From Bradyrhizobium iriomotense (GTDB lineage Bacteria; Pseudomonadota; Alphaproteobacteria; Rhizobiales; Xanthobacteraceae), in assembly GCF_030160715.1 (NCBI RefSeq), contig NZ_BSOW01000021.1, forward strand, positions 62,001 to 126,000: DNA of 64,000 nucleotides. The letters run 5' to 3'. A program made the translations under genes and the position numbers. Below the pieces are notes generated by a model. The model was not told the DNA's origin. It did no database searches and saw only the letters and a program-made list of their open reading frames with translations. How positions within the stretch are numbered: the first letter of the stretch is position 1; each line of letters starts with the position of its first letter. Shown one piece after another: positions 44,585-52,900 of this stretch.

Positions 44585-45598
44585 TCAGGTCGCGATCGGC
44601 GTCGGCATCGTCAAAAATGCCCTTGTGGCGTGCCAGAACAGCGCCCGATTGATTGCCAGCACGACGGAATGCGCGGTTCCCGGCAGGATGACGAACTGAC
44701 GGTCGCCGTTCGGCAGCTTGTTGTAGAACGCCTCGAGGTCGGCGACGGTCGCGATGCCGTCGAACTCGCCGCGCACCAGGAGCACCGGCGCGAGCACCTT
44801 CTCCGGGTCCACCACCGGCAGGTTGGCCGTCATGTCGAGATAGGTGCCAGTCGGGATCTGGTCGCCGAACTGAAGCTCGACCTCGGCGAGCACGTCCATG
44901 ACGGCGGGATCGCTGGTGCCCGGTTTGTCCCGGGTCGCGATCGAGCGGATCATCTCGCGGTCGCGCTTGCGCATGTTGTGGGTGCGGTAATAGTCGACCT
45001 GCTCGGCGCGCTTCGTCAGCGTCGGCGAGCCCTCGCCCTTGTAGGTGAAGGCCGCGAACACAAGCCGATCGATGCGTTCCGGCGCGACCATGGCGTAAGC
45101 GCCGGCACGCAACGCACCCGAGGACTCCCCGACGAAATGGAATTTCCTCTGCCCGGTCTCGCGCGTGATCACCTCCACCGCGGCTTTCAGATCTTCGACG
45201 CCGCTTGCGATGTCGGAATTGCCTGAGGTGCGCCCCGACTTGCCGTAGTTCTCGTGATCCAGCGTCCAGCAGTCGAAGCCGTAGCGGGCGAACTCATTCA
45301 TGGTGGAGTATTCGCCCTTGCCGGGCACGCTGAGATCGAACACCCGCGAGGTGACGGAAGAGCCGTGCACGAACACAACGACCGGCCGCGCCGCCTCGCC
45401 CGCCTTCGGCGCCCCCAACCGCTTGCGGTACATCCACAAGGGCACGTCGCCCTTTTTCGCCCGGTATTCGCTGGACCAGATGTCGGCGGGTTGATCGGCG
45501 GCGCGGGCCTGCGGCAAGGCACCGGCCAGCGTAGCCCCGAGCACACCGGCTCCCTTGATCAGAGTCCGCCGCGGCAGTGAATGATCGGGCTTCGCCAT
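44585..45598 (-). CDS. Tat-exported alpha/beta hydrolase
   Basis: A 337-residue hydrolase with a Tat signal (PRRTLIKGAGVLGATLAGALPQA). The nucleophile elbow is FVGESSGALRAG (Ser), the acid lies in LLVRGEFDGIATV (Asp) and the base in ILPGTAHSVVLAI (His), a complete triad. An HGSS oxyanion-type loop (VVVFVHGSSVTSRVFDL) is present. ATG 45598 has AGGGAG 6 bases upstream; the in-frame upstream ATGs at 45604 and 45676 are less likely. The substrate is unknown; close groups include lysophospholipase- and dienelactone-hydrolase-like enzymes. Confidence 0.9.
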   Translation of the reverse strand: MAKPDHSLPRRTLIKGAGVLGATLAGALPQARAADQPADIWSSEYRAKKGDVPLWMYRKRLGAPKAGEAARPVVVFVHGSSVTSRVFDLSVPGKGEYSTMNEFARYGFDCWTLDHENYGKSGRTSGNSDIASGVEDLKAAVEVITRETGQRKFHFVGESSGALRAGAYAMVAPERIDRLVFAAFTYKGEGSPTLTKRAEQVDYYRTHNMRKRDREMIRSIATRDKPGTSDPAVMDVLAEVELQFGDQIPTGTYLDMTANLPVVDPEKVLAPVLLVRGEFDGIATVADLEAFYNKLPNGDRQFVILPGTAHSVVLAINRALFWHATRAFLTMPTPIAT

Positions 45599-45680
45599 AG
45601 TCATCTCCCTGGCCTTGCTTTTTGAGTGCAGGCTCCAGGCGAGCTTACCAGACGTGCTGAACGACGCCAGCCGCATCCTC

Positions 45681-45839
45681 CGTCATTGCGAGCCGCCGGG
45701 GCCGCGCGAAGCGCGGCCCGATGACAGGCTCCGCGAAGCAATCCAGAAATGCATCCGCCGCTGGAGTCTGGATTGCTTCGTCGCGGAGCCTGTGATCGGG
45801 CCGGCCAAAGGCCGGACCCGTTGGCTCCTCGCAATGACG
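45681..45839. repeat. Large REP-like palindrome, CGTCATTGCGAG family (copy 5) with nested modules
   Basis: 159 bases. Outer arms CGTCATTGCGAG / CTCGCAATGACG and inner CAATCCAG / CTGGATTG belong to the common family. Inside each arm is inserted a module of the type GCGGAGCCTGTCATCGGGCC...GGACCCGTTG (45783-45823, and inverted at 45692-45734). With its flanks it fills the 298-base gap 45599-45896, which has no gene. Confidence 0.85.
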
Positions 45840-45896
45840 GTGTGGCTCGAGATCAGATCACTTCGTCTCGTTGGGATCGCGGTGCACCGGATCGAA

Positions 45897-46325
45897 TCAA
45901 GCATTCGCCATGTCGGGCTGGCTGGTGGCAGCCGCAACATCCATCCACGTCACACCCCACATATGGCCATCCGGATCCTCGAAACTGCGGCCGTACATGA
46001 AGCTGAACTCATCCTTCGGGCTGGGATCGGCCGTGCCGCCCGCGACCTCGGCTTTGCCGACGATGTCGTCGACTTCGTCGCGGCTGTCGGCGGAAAGGCA
46101 GAGCAGCACCTGGTTCGAGGTCCTGGCATCCGCGATCGGCTTCGGCGTGAACTGGCGGAATTTGTCGTGGGTCACCAGCATGGCGAAAATGGTCTCGGAG
46201 AAGACCATGCAGCTCGTCGTATCGTCGCAGAATTGCGGGTTCTTGACCGCGCCGACCGCTTCGTAAAAGGCCGTGGCGCGCTTGAGGTCGGTCACGGGCA
46301 GACTGACGAAAATCATCTTGGGCAT
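45897..46325 (-). CDS. VOC-family (glyoxalase-like) protein
   Basis: A cytosolic protein of 142 residues. It begins MPKMIFVSLPVTDLKRATAFYEAVG, with ETIFAMLVTHDKFRQFTPK and a C-terminal GRSFEDPDGHMWGVTWMD, whose Glu/His positions resemble VOC metal ligands. AAGGAG precedes ATG 46325. It is a likely lyase/dioxygenase-like or resistance-like protein, but the specific reaction is unknown. The cupin gene lies upstream on the same strand, with 130 bases between. Confidence 0.9.
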   Translation of the reverse strand: MPKMIFVSLPVTDLKRATAFYEAVGAVKNPQFCDDTTSCMVFSETIFAMLVTHDKFRQFTPKPIADARTSNQVLLCLSADSRDEVDDIVGKAEVAGGTADPSPKDEFSFMYGRSFEDPDGHMWGVTWMDVAAATSQPDMANA

Positions 46326-46455
46326 CGGAAGCTCCTTGGGCGGGGTTCTGCCCAAGGACGGATGGGCGGACGGCCATCCGACACGGCTTCCGAATATTTT
46401 AAGACACTCACCTGCGGGGGTCTGTCGCACCGAGCCCCGCCCGTCCTAAGCAGCC

Positions 46456-46965
46456 TTACTTCGTCTCGTTCGGATCCCGATGCACCGGGTCGATCCAGAG
46501 CACCGACTCCGGCTTCTCGACCGGTTCGATGTCCAGATTGATCGCGACCGCCTCGCCGTCGCTGCGCACCAGCACGCATTCCAGGACTTCGTCGGGGCTG
46601 GCGTTGATCTCCTGGTGCGGCACGTAAGGCGGCACGTAGATGAAGTCGCCGGGGCCGGCCTCTGCCGTGAACTGGAGGTGATCGCCCCAGCGCATGCGGG
46701 CCTTGCCCTTCACCACATAGATGATGCTCTCGAGATGGCCATGATGATGCGCGCCGGTCTTGGCGTCGGGCTTGATGCTGACCGTGCCCGCCCACAATTT
46801 CTGTGCGCCGACGCGCGCGAAATTGATCGCGGCCTTGCGGTCCATGCCCGGCGTCGAGGGAACATTGGGATCGAGCTGGTTGCCGGGGATCACCCGCACG
46901 CCGTCATGTTTCCAGCGATCGTCATGATCGTGATGATGGGAATGCGTGTGGTCATGGCCGCTCAT
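46456..46965 (-). CDS. Cupin-domain protein with His-rich N-terminus
   Basis: A 169-residue cytosolic cupin. The N-terminal MSGHDHTHSHHHDHDDRWKH is a metal-sequestering-like segment (8 His in the first 20). The cupin motif 1 is seen in GAHHHGHLESIIYVVKGKARMRWGD (HxH...E) and motif 2 in GDFIYVPPYVPHQEIN (His). Metal-dependent dioxygenase- or isomerase-like activity is possible. ATG 46965 follows GGAAAG. It lies on the minus strand upstream of the glyoxalase-like gene. Confidence 0.9.
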   Translation of the reverse strand: MSGHDHTHSHHHDHDDRWKHDGVRVIPGNQLDPNVPSTPGMDRKAAINFARVGAQKLWAGTVSIKPDAKTGAHHHGHLESIIYVVKGKARMRWGDHLQFTAEAGPGDFIYVPPYVPHQEINASPDEVLECVLVRSDGEAVAINLDIEPVEKPESVLWIDPVHRDPNETK

Positions 46966-47092
46966 GTGACTGCTTTCCGTTGGTTCCCTACGCGGCAAGC
47001 TAACCAAAGCTGCGGCATCAAGCCATACCAAAATCGGAACGCTCTTAGGCGCGTGGCGTTGTCCTGGCGATCAAGATGGAAGGAGTTTTTTC

Positions 47093-47311
47093 ATGGGTAG
47101 CACGACCGACAAGATCAAGGGCGCCACCAACGAGGCGATCGGCAAGGCCAAGCAGGGCATTGGCGAGGCCACAGGTTCCGACCGCATGAAGGGCGAAGGC
47201 GTCGTGCAGGAGATCAAGGGCAAGGGCCAGCAGGCCATGGGCGATGCCAAGGACGCCGCGAAGGAAGCGATCGATCGCGCCGCGGCAAACGCCAAGCGTA
47301 CGGCAGAGTGA
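47093..47311 (+). CDS. CsbD-family stress protein
   Basis: A 72-residue hydrophilic protein: MGSTTDKIKGATNEAIGKAKQG, then IKGKGQQAMGDAKDAAKEAI. Lys/Ala/Glu/Gly-rich amphipathic composition matches CsbD-like general stress proteins, which are induced by stress in many bacteria though their function is unknown. AAGGAG about 12 bases before the ATG. A terminator hairpin follows. Confidence 0.93.
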   Translation: MGSTTDKIKGATNEAIGKAKQGIGEATGSDRMKGEGVVQEIKGKGQQAMGDAKDAAKEAIDRAAANAKRTAE

Positions 47312-47330
47312 CGCACGAGACTAAAGACGA

Positions 47331-47360
47331 GAAGACCGGCCGCAAGGCCGGTCTTCTTGT
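47331..47360. terminator. Bidirectional intrinsic terminator
   Basis: Stem GAAGACCGGC (47331-47340) / GCCGGTCTTC (47347-47356) with a 6-base loop, then TTGTTT, between the convergent csbD-like and FKBP genes. Confidence 0.85.
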
Positions 47361-47378
47361 TTGCGCTGGTACCTGCGG

Positions 47379-47843
47379 TTACTTCACCCCGAGCAATTCC
47401 ACGTCGAACATCAGCGTCGCATTCGGCGGGATCACGCCGCCGGCGCCGCGTGCGCCGTAGCCGAGTTGCGGCGGGATGATCAGCGTGCGCTTGCCGCCGA
47501 CCTTCATGGTGGCAACGCCCTCGTCCCAGCCGGCGATGACGCGGCCCTTGCCGATCGGAAACTCGAACGGCTCGTTGCGGTCGACGGACGAGTCGAATTT
47601 CTTGCCCTTCTTGCCGTTCTCATAGAGCCAGCCGGTGTAGTGCATCACGCAGATCTGGCCGGGCTTTGGCGAGGCGCCGGTGCCGGCGACGCTGTCGATG
47701 ATCTCGAGGCCTGAAGCTGTGGTCATGGTTTTTCCTGCGGTCTGGGCCGATGCCGGGGTGGAGACGAACGCCGACACTGCGCCGATCACCGTGATCGCGA
47801 GCGCCGACATGAGGGTGAGGAGTGCACGCTGGACACGCTGCAT
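47379..47843 (-). CDS. FKBP-type peptidyl-prolyl cis-trans isomerase (exported)
   Basis: A 154-residue protein with signal peptide (LLTLMSALAITVIGAVSAFVSTPASA) and a single FKBP domain (about 40-154): GQICVMHYTGWLYENGKKGKKFDSS, FEFPIGKGRVIAGWDEGVATMKVGGKRTLIIPPQLGYG and the NATLMFDVELLGVK end. The FK506-pocket Tyr, Phe, Asp, Val/Ile and Trp residues are visible. It acts as a periplasmic folding catalyst. ATG 47843 is accepted because the signal peptide starts there. Confidence 0.94.
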   Translation of the reverse strand: MQRVQRALLTLMSALAITVIGAVSAFVSTPASAQTAGKTMTTASGLEIIDSVAGTGASPKPGQICVMHYTGWLYENGKKGKKFDSSVDRNEPFEFPIGKGRVIAGWDEGVATMKVGGKRTLIIPPQLGYGARGAGGVIPPNATLMFDVELLGVK

Positions 47844-47917
47844 AAGACACCTTCCGTTTGAAGCGGGAGGTGTCTAGCGCAACGCGACAGGCATGACCAG
47901 CCTCGCGCGCGGCAATC

Positions 47918-49504
47918 TCAGTAGCCGAGCGCGCAGCCGTCCTTGCGCGGATCGGAACCACCGGTGAGCGTGCCCTTGTCCCAGTCGATCCAGATCGCCT
48001 GGCCGCCGCCGAGCGGGCCGACCACGCTCGTGGTCTTGTGGCCGAGCTTCTTGAGGCCATCGACGACCGCGGCCGGCACGCTGTCCTCGAGCTGATAGAC
48101 GCCCTCGTAATGCAGGCCGCGCGGCATATCGATCGCCTCCTGCACGTCGCAGCCATAGTCGAGGATGTTGGTCAGCACATGCGTCTGGCCAACCGGCTGA
48201 TACTGCCCGCCCATCACGCCGAACGGCATGATCCCGCGGCCCGCCTTGGTGAGCAGCGCCGGAATGATCGTGTGCAGCGGGCGCTTGCCGCCGGCGATGC
48301 AATTGGGATGATCCGGCTGGATACGGAAGCCGCCGGCACGGTTTTGCAGCAGCACGCCGGTCTTGTTCGACACGATCGCCGAGCCGAAGGAATGCGCGAT
48401 CGAGTTGATGAAGGAGCAGACGTTGCGATCCTTGTCGACCACGGTGATGTAGATGGTCGAGGGGTTCATCGGCGGCGCGACGTTCGGCAGATCGAGCAGC
48501 CCGTCCATGCGGATCTTTGCGATGTACTCGTCGGCGAATTCCGTCGCGAGGATTTTTGCGACGTCGATCTTCATGTGCGCGGGATCGGCGACATGCATCT
48601 CGCGGATCATGTAGGCGATGCGCGCAGCCTCCGCCTCCAGATGGAAACGCTCGACGCTGAGCGGCGCGAACTTCTTGAGGTCGAACCGGGACAGGATGTT
48701 CAGCATCACCAGCATGGTGATGCCGGGCCCGTTGGGCGGGCACTGCCAGACGTCGTAACCCTTGTAGGTCGTGCCGATCGGCGTGGTCACCTCGGTGGTA
48801 TGATCAGCGAAATCGTCGAGCGTGTGCAGGCCGCCGATTCCGCGCAGCGTCTCGACCATGTCCTCGGCGATCGGGCCCTTGTAGAAGGCATCGCGGCCGT
48901 CCTTGGCGATCGCGCGCAGCGTCTTGCCGAGCTCGGGCTGGCGGATGACGTCGCCGGCCACGGCCGGCTTGCCGTGCGGCAGAAGATAGCGCTCGGTATT
49001 AGTGCCGTTCTTCAGCTTCTCGAACTGGTTCTTCCAGTCGAAGGCGATGCGGGGGGCGACGACATAGCCCTCTTCCGCCGCCTTGATCGCGGGCTGCGCC
49101 AGGCGGTCGAAGCCGAACTTGCCGTGGTCACGCAGCACGGTCGCAAAGGCGTCGATCGCGCCGGGGATCGAGACCGCGTGCGCCGAGGTCAGCGGCACCG
49201 AATTGATCTTGCGCTCGAGATACCACTCGACATTGGCGGCCTTCGGTGCGCGGCCCGAGCCGTTATAGGCGGTGATCTTGCCCTCGCCGCGCGGCTGGAT
49301 CAGCGCAAAGCAGTCGCCGCCGATGCCGGTCGATTGCGGCTCGATCACCCCGAGCAGCAGGCTGCCCGCGACCGCCGCGTCCGCCGCCGTGCCGCCCTCG
49401 CGCAGCACCTCGACCGCGGCAAGCGCGGCCAGCGGGTGCGAGGTCGCCACCATCGCGTTCTGGGCGTGGACCGTGGACCTGCCGGGGAAATGGAAGCTTC
49501 TCAT
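47918..49504 (-). CDS. Gamma-glutamyltransferase family protein without a signal peptide
   Basis: An Ntn hydrolase of 528 residues that self-cleaves before a Thr. The autoprocessing/catalytic Thr is in NPSTIYITVVDKDRNVCSF (the second residue of ST; aligned to Thr391 of E. coli Ggt by the following VVD). GTAADAAVAGSLLLGVIEPQSTGIGGDCFALI and the C-terminal GGDPRKDGCALGY-like segment (GGSDPRKDGCALGY) are family features. The N-terminus MRSFHFPGRSTVHAQNAMVATS shows no Sec signal, so it is probably cytosolic or otherwise targeted, unlike classical periplasmic GGT. The start is ATG 49504; a purine-rich repeated sequence precedes it. Confidence 0.92.
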   Translation of the reverse strand: MRSFHFPGRSTVHAQNAMVATSHPLAALAAVEVLREGGTAADAAVAGSLLLGVIEPQSTGIGGDCFALIQPRGEGKITAYNGSGRAPKAANVEWYLERKINSVPLTSAHAVSIPGAIDAFATVLRDHGKFGFDRLAQPAIKAAEEGYVVAPRIAFDWKNQFEKLKNGTNTERYLLPHGKPAVAGDVIRQPELGKTLRAIAKDGRDAFYKGPIAEDMVETLRGIGGLHTLDDFADHTTEVTTPIGTTYKGYDVWQCPPNGPGITMLVMLNILSRFDLKKFAPLSVERFHLEAEAARIAYMIREMHVADPAHMKIDVAKILATEFADEYIAKIRMDGLLDLPNVAPPMNPSTIYITVVDKDRNVCSFINSIAHSFGSAIVSNKTGVLLQNRAGGFRIQPDHPNCIAGGKRPLHTIIPALLTKAGRGIMPFGVMGGQYQPVGQTHVLTNILDYGCDVQEAIDMPRGLHYEGVYQLEDSVPAAVVDGLKKLGHKTTSVVGPLGGGQAIWIDWDKGTLTGGSDPRKDGCALGY

Positions 49505-49558
49505 TGCCTGTTCTGCTCTCCTGGCCGCTCTCTTGGCCTGTTCTGCTCTCTTGCCGCG
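49505..49558 (-). repeat. Short direct repeat in the leader of the GGT-family gene
   Basis: Two copies of AGAGCAGAACAGGC separated by about 16 bases (with a third related GAGAGCGGCC element). On the minus strand they precede ATG 49504 directly; AGGAG in the second copy might be the ribosome site. Confidence 0.5.
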
Positions 49559-49721
49559 GGCGCGCGTACGCCGCGCCCTCCAAAAAATCCGGGTCTACAT
49601 GACACATTCGGACCCCGCGGGGCAATGCTGGCATACCACGGAAATGGCTGCCATCCGCTGCACGAATGGACTCGCGGGTTGCGGGTTTTCTGGGCGGCTG
49701 CCGCCTGCTAAACGAGCCGCC

Positions 49722-50504
49722 ATGATCTACAGAGTCGCTGCCTTCTATCAGTTCGCACCGCTCGCGGATTACCGCGAGCTGCGCGAGCCCCTGCGCGCGT
49801 TGTGCGCCAGCCTCGGCATCAAGGGCAGCGTGCTGCTGGCGCAGGAAGGCATCAACGGCACGGTCGCAGGCACCGCGGAGGCGATCGATGCCTTTGCCCA
49901 CGAGCTCGCGCATGGCGAGATGTTCGGCGGCCGGCTCGACAATCTCGAACTGAAATTCTCGACCAGCGAGGCGATGCCGTTCGGCCGGCTCAAGGTGCGG
50001 CTGAAGAAGGAGATCGTCACGCTGGGCGACGCCGCCGCGGACCCGACGCGTCAGGTCGGCACCTACGTCGATGCCGCACAGTGGAATGCGCTGATCGCCG
50101 AGCCCGATACGCTGGTGCTCGACACCCGCAACGCCTTCGAGGTCGCGATGGGCACGTTCGAAGGCGCCGTCGATCCCGGCATCAGGAGCTTTGGCGAGTT
50201 CAAGGAGTTTGCCGCGCAGCAGCTCGATCCCGCAAAGCATCGCAGGATCGCGATGTTCTGCACCGGCGGCATCCGCTGCGAGAAGGCGAGCGCGCATCTG
50301 CTCGCGCGCGGCTTCGCCGAGGTCTATCACCTCAAGGGCGGTATCCTCAGATATCTCGAGGATGTGCCGGAACAGCAAAGCCGGTGGCGCGGCGAATGCT
50401 TCGTGTTCGACGAGCGCGTGGCGCTCGGCCATGGCTTGCGAGAACATGGCTTGCGAGAGCATGGCGTGCGCGAGCGGCAGAAGGACGCCTCCGCCGATGA
50501 ATGA
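49722..50504 (+). CDS. trhO: tRNA uridine(34) hydroxylase TrhO (YceA, rhodanese domain)
   Basis: A 260-residue cytosolic enzyme that makes 5-hydroxyuridine at the wobble position of tRNA. An N-terminal acylphosphatase-like domain (GSVLLAQEGINGTVAGTAEAI) is followed by a rhodanese domain with the active-site loop FCTGGIRCEKASAHLL (Cys 180 and Cys 186). The C-terminus carries a repeated REHG/RERQ tail from a 15-base tandem DNA repeat. ATG 49722 is used as in-frame upstream codons have no homology. Overlaps slyX by 8 bases. Confidence 0.93.
   Translation: MIYRVAAFYQFAPLADYRELREPLRALCASLGIKGSVLLAQEGINGTVAGTAEAIDAFAHELAHGEMFGGRLDNLELKFSTSEAMPFGRLKVRLKKEIVTLGDAAADPTRQVGTYVDAAQWNALIAEPDTLVLDTRNAFEVAMGTFEGAVDPGIRSFGEFKEFAAQQLDPAKHRRIAMFCTGGIRCEKASAHLLARGFAEVYHLKGGILRYLEDVPEQQSRWRGECFVFDERVALGHGLREHGLREHGVRERQKDASADE
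50431..50475 (+). repeat. 15-base tandem triplication within trhO
   Basis: ATGGCTTGCGAGAAC, ATGGCTTGCGAGAGC and ATGGCGTGCGCGAGC, in frame, encoding GLREH-GLREH-GVRER. Confidence 0.9.
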
Positions 50505-50712
50505 GATCACGACGCTCAGCGAACGCATCGACACGCTCGAAGCACGGCTCGCCTATCAGGACGACACCATCGAGCAGCTGAACCAGACCATCACCGCGCA
50601 GTGGAAGCAGATCGATGCGCTGACGCGGCAGATCGCAGCGCTGAGCGAGCGTCTCCAGGAAGCCGAAGCCAACGCGCCCGGCCCCGCCAGCGAGCGTCCG
50701 CCGCATTACTAG
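50497..50712 (+). CDS. slyX: SlyX-family coiled-coil protein
   Basis: A 71-residue protein, largely helical with heptads (LSERIDTLEARLAYQDDTIEQLNQTI), ending PPHY, the C-terminal signature of SlyX. Its function is not known; in E. coli it lies next to slyD. ATG 50497 lies inside the end of trhO, so the two are translationally coupled. A common repeat begins directly after the stop. Confidence 0.85.
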   Translation: MNEITTLSERIDTLEARLAYQDDTIEQLNQTITAQWKQIDALTRQIAALSERLQEAEANAPGPASERPPHY

Positions 50713-50760
50713 AGCATGATCCGGAAAAGTGTGAAGCGGTTTTCCGAAAAGATCATGCTC
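50712..50760. repeat. Dispersed hairpin GAGCATGATCCGGAAAAGTG type
   Basis: Arms GAGCATGATC (50712-50721) and GATCATGCTC (50751-50760) with inner CGGAAAAG / TTTTCCG. It follows slyX immediately and may end transcription. Confidence 0.8.
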
Positions 50761-50773
50761 AAAGAACAACCTA

Positions 50774-50814
50774 AAGCGCGATGATGATTCAGCCCAATCT
50801 CATCGCACTTTAAG
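50774..50814. repeat. Dispersed hairpin AAAGCGCGATGA type (copy 1)
   Basis: TAAAGCGCGATGATGATT...AATCTCATCGCACTTTA, an imperfect hairpin. A closely similar copy lies at 60168-60208. Confidence 0.75.
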
Positions 50815-50825
50815 GCGCGCGCCTC

Positions 50826-52727
50826 TTACTGCCCTGAAGCCATCGGCAGCAGATTGAAGACCTCGACCGACATCACCAGCCGGTCGCGTCCGTCCTCCTT
50901 GGCGCCATAGAGCGCGCGATCGGCGGCCTCGACGAGCGTTCCCGGACCACCAGTTCGCTCCAGCCACGGCCGGCAGGTCGCACCACCGACCGAGGCGGTG
51001 ACGCAGCCGGCGGTTTCATTGGAGGCATGTACGAGGCCCGCGGTGCGGATCGCCTTGCGGATCCGCTCGCCGATCCGGGCACAGCCGGCCGCATCGATGT
51101 TCGGCAGCAGCACGGCGAACTCTTCGCCGCCATAGCGCGCGGCGAGGTCGCTGACGCGCTGGGCCTCTGCCGCGATGATCTTCGCCACGGTACGTAGGCA
51201 CGCATCGCCCGCAGGATGGCCATATTCGTCGTTGTAGGCCTTGAAGTGATCGACATCGATCATCAACAGACCAAGGCTCGAGCGGTCGCGATAGGCCCTC
51301 GCCCATTCCTCGTCCAGCCGCTCGTCGAAGCGGCGGCGGTTGGCGAGCCCGGTGAGGCTGTCCTCGATCGCGAGTGCCTCTAGGCGCTCCTCCAGCTCCT
51401 TCTGCTCCGTGACGTCGCGCGAGACTGTAATGGCACCGTCGATGCTGCCGTCGCTCCTGCGCGTTGCACGCATGGTTGATTCGACCCAGATTTCGCCCTT
51501 CTCGCGGTGCCTTTGTCGCTGGACCGTACGCACCTCGTCAACTTCACCGCGCTTGAGCCTGTTGATCGTCTCTTCCACGACCGGCAGGTCGGCTGGATGA
51601 ATTCCAGCAAGTGCGGAATGACCGACAAGCTCGTTGGGGCGCCATCCGAGAACGCGCTTGGATGAGGGGGAGGCATATCTGACGACATGGTCGATCCCGA
51701 TACGGGTCACCATGTCGCCGGAACCCTCTGCGATCAGGCGGAAATTGGATTCACTGGCCGCAAGCGCCGCCGCCATGCGCTGACCGCGCTGCAACTGCCG
51801 GACCAGCACCGCGCCGATGATCGCGATGAGCATCGCCAGCGCGAGCACGAACAGCATGCGCGAGAGGGCCGCCGCGCGCCAGGGCGCCAGCAATTCCTGG
51901 CGATCAACGGTCGCGATCAGGAGAAGCGGGAAACGGCCGCTGCGCTTGTAGAAGCTGACGCGCTCGACACCATCCAGCATCGACTTGAACTGGTAGGCGC
52001 CGCTCGGCTGCAGCTTCGATTCTCGAAACAGCGGCCCGTCGGCCACGCTGCGACCGACGAATTTGTCATTGCTGGGGTCGCGCGCGATGATGATGCCGTC
52101 GCCATGCACCAGCGTGATCGAGCTGTTCCGACCGATCAGGTACTGCTGATAGAAATGCGACAGATAGTTCGCACCGATGGTTGCGAGCACGACGCCGCCA
52201 AAGCTGCCGTCGGGCTTGTTGAACCGGCGCGACAGCGTGACCACCCATTCACCGTCGACCAGGCTCTTGATCGGGCGGCCGACATAGGCCTCCCGCTTCG
52301 GCGAAATCTGGTGATGTCTGAAGAACTCGTCGTCGCTGAACGTGGAGCTGACGGTGCCGGCGGATGTCAGCCAGTTCCCCCTGTCGTCGATGATGGCGAG
52401 ACTGTGAATGCGCTCGATCGCCTTCTTGCGGAGCTCGAGGAGGTTGCGGAGCTTGGCGATGGTGGAGGGGTCCGTGCCGTCCATCTCCAGACGACTGACG
52501 ACGCCGACGACACCGGAATCGAGAAGATCGAAGCTGTCCTCCGCATGCTGGGTCAGCGATCGCGCGAGGTTCGCCATTTCCGTCTCGGTGCCGCGCAGCA
52601 ACGCGTCGCGCGAACCCCATTCACCCCAGCCGCTGATGCCGAGGATGGCCGTGCAGGTGAGCACGACGAACGCCGCCGCCCGCAATGGCAGGCGGCTCAA
52701 GCCGGCTCTATGGCTCATGACGTTCAT
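50826..52727 (-). CDS. Membrane-bound diguanylate cyclase with extracytoplasmic sensor, PAS and GGDEF domains
   Basis: A 633-residue inner-membrane enzyme that makes c-di-GMP. N-terminal membrane segment (LRAAAFVVLTCTAILGISGW), a periplasmic dCache-like sensor (about 50-280), second membrane helix (LFVLALAMLIAIIGAVLV), PAS domain (about 325-445, FRLIAEGSGDMVTRIG) with a PAC motif (GAITVSRDVTEQKE) and C-terminal GGDEF. The active site is YGGEEF, and the product-inhibition I-site RVSD precedes it by five residues, so it is predicted to be active and feedback-regulated. ATG 52727 or 52718 are possible starts; 52796 seems too long. Confidence 0.92.
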   Translation of the reverse strand: MNVMSHRAGLSRLPLRAAAFVVLTCTAILGISGWGEWGSRDALLRGTETEMANLARSLTQHAEDSFDLLDSGVVGVVSRLEMDGTDPSTIAKLRNLLELRKKAIERIHSLAIIDDRGNWLTSAGTVSSTFSDDEFFRHHQISPKREAYVGRPIKSLVDGEWVVTLSRRFNKPDGSFGGVVLATIGANYLSHFYQQYLIGRNSSITLVHGDGIIIARDPSNDKFVGRSVADGPLFRESKLQPSGAYQFKSMLDGVERVSFYKRSGRFPLLLIATVDRQELLAPWRAAALSRMLFVLALAMLIAIIGAVLVRQLQRGQRMAAALAASESNFRLIAEGSGDMVTRIGIDHVVRYASPSSKRVLGWRPNELVGHSALAGIHPADLPVVEETINRLKRGEVDEVRTVQRQRHREKGEIWVESTMRATRRSDGSIDGAITVSRDVTEQKELEERLEALAIEDSLTGLANRRRFDERLDEEWARAYRDRSSLGLLMIDVDHFKAYNDEYGHPAGDACLRTVAKIIAAEAQRVSDLAARYGGEEFAVLLPNIDAAGCARIGERIRKAIRTAGLVHASNETAGCVTASVGGATCRPWLERTGGPGTLVEAADRALYGAKEDGRDRLVMSVEVFNLLPMASGQ

Positions 52728-52900
52728 GCGAACAGGATTCTCCGATGCCGGAAAATCCGCTGCTTCTGTTATCGAAACCTGAAAAGCGCAGCGCAATTCG
52801 CCTCAAAATGCGCCGTTTTACGTAGTCCTATGGTGATCGCGATCATCTGATCGCTAACGGCAGGTTAGCGCATCGAGGGGGAATCGGCCCGCGCGGGGCC

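Noticed and set aside
49263..50534. 423-codon minus-strand frame opposite trhO
   Set aside because: Antisense shadow; the trhO rhodanese motif on the plus strand is decisive.
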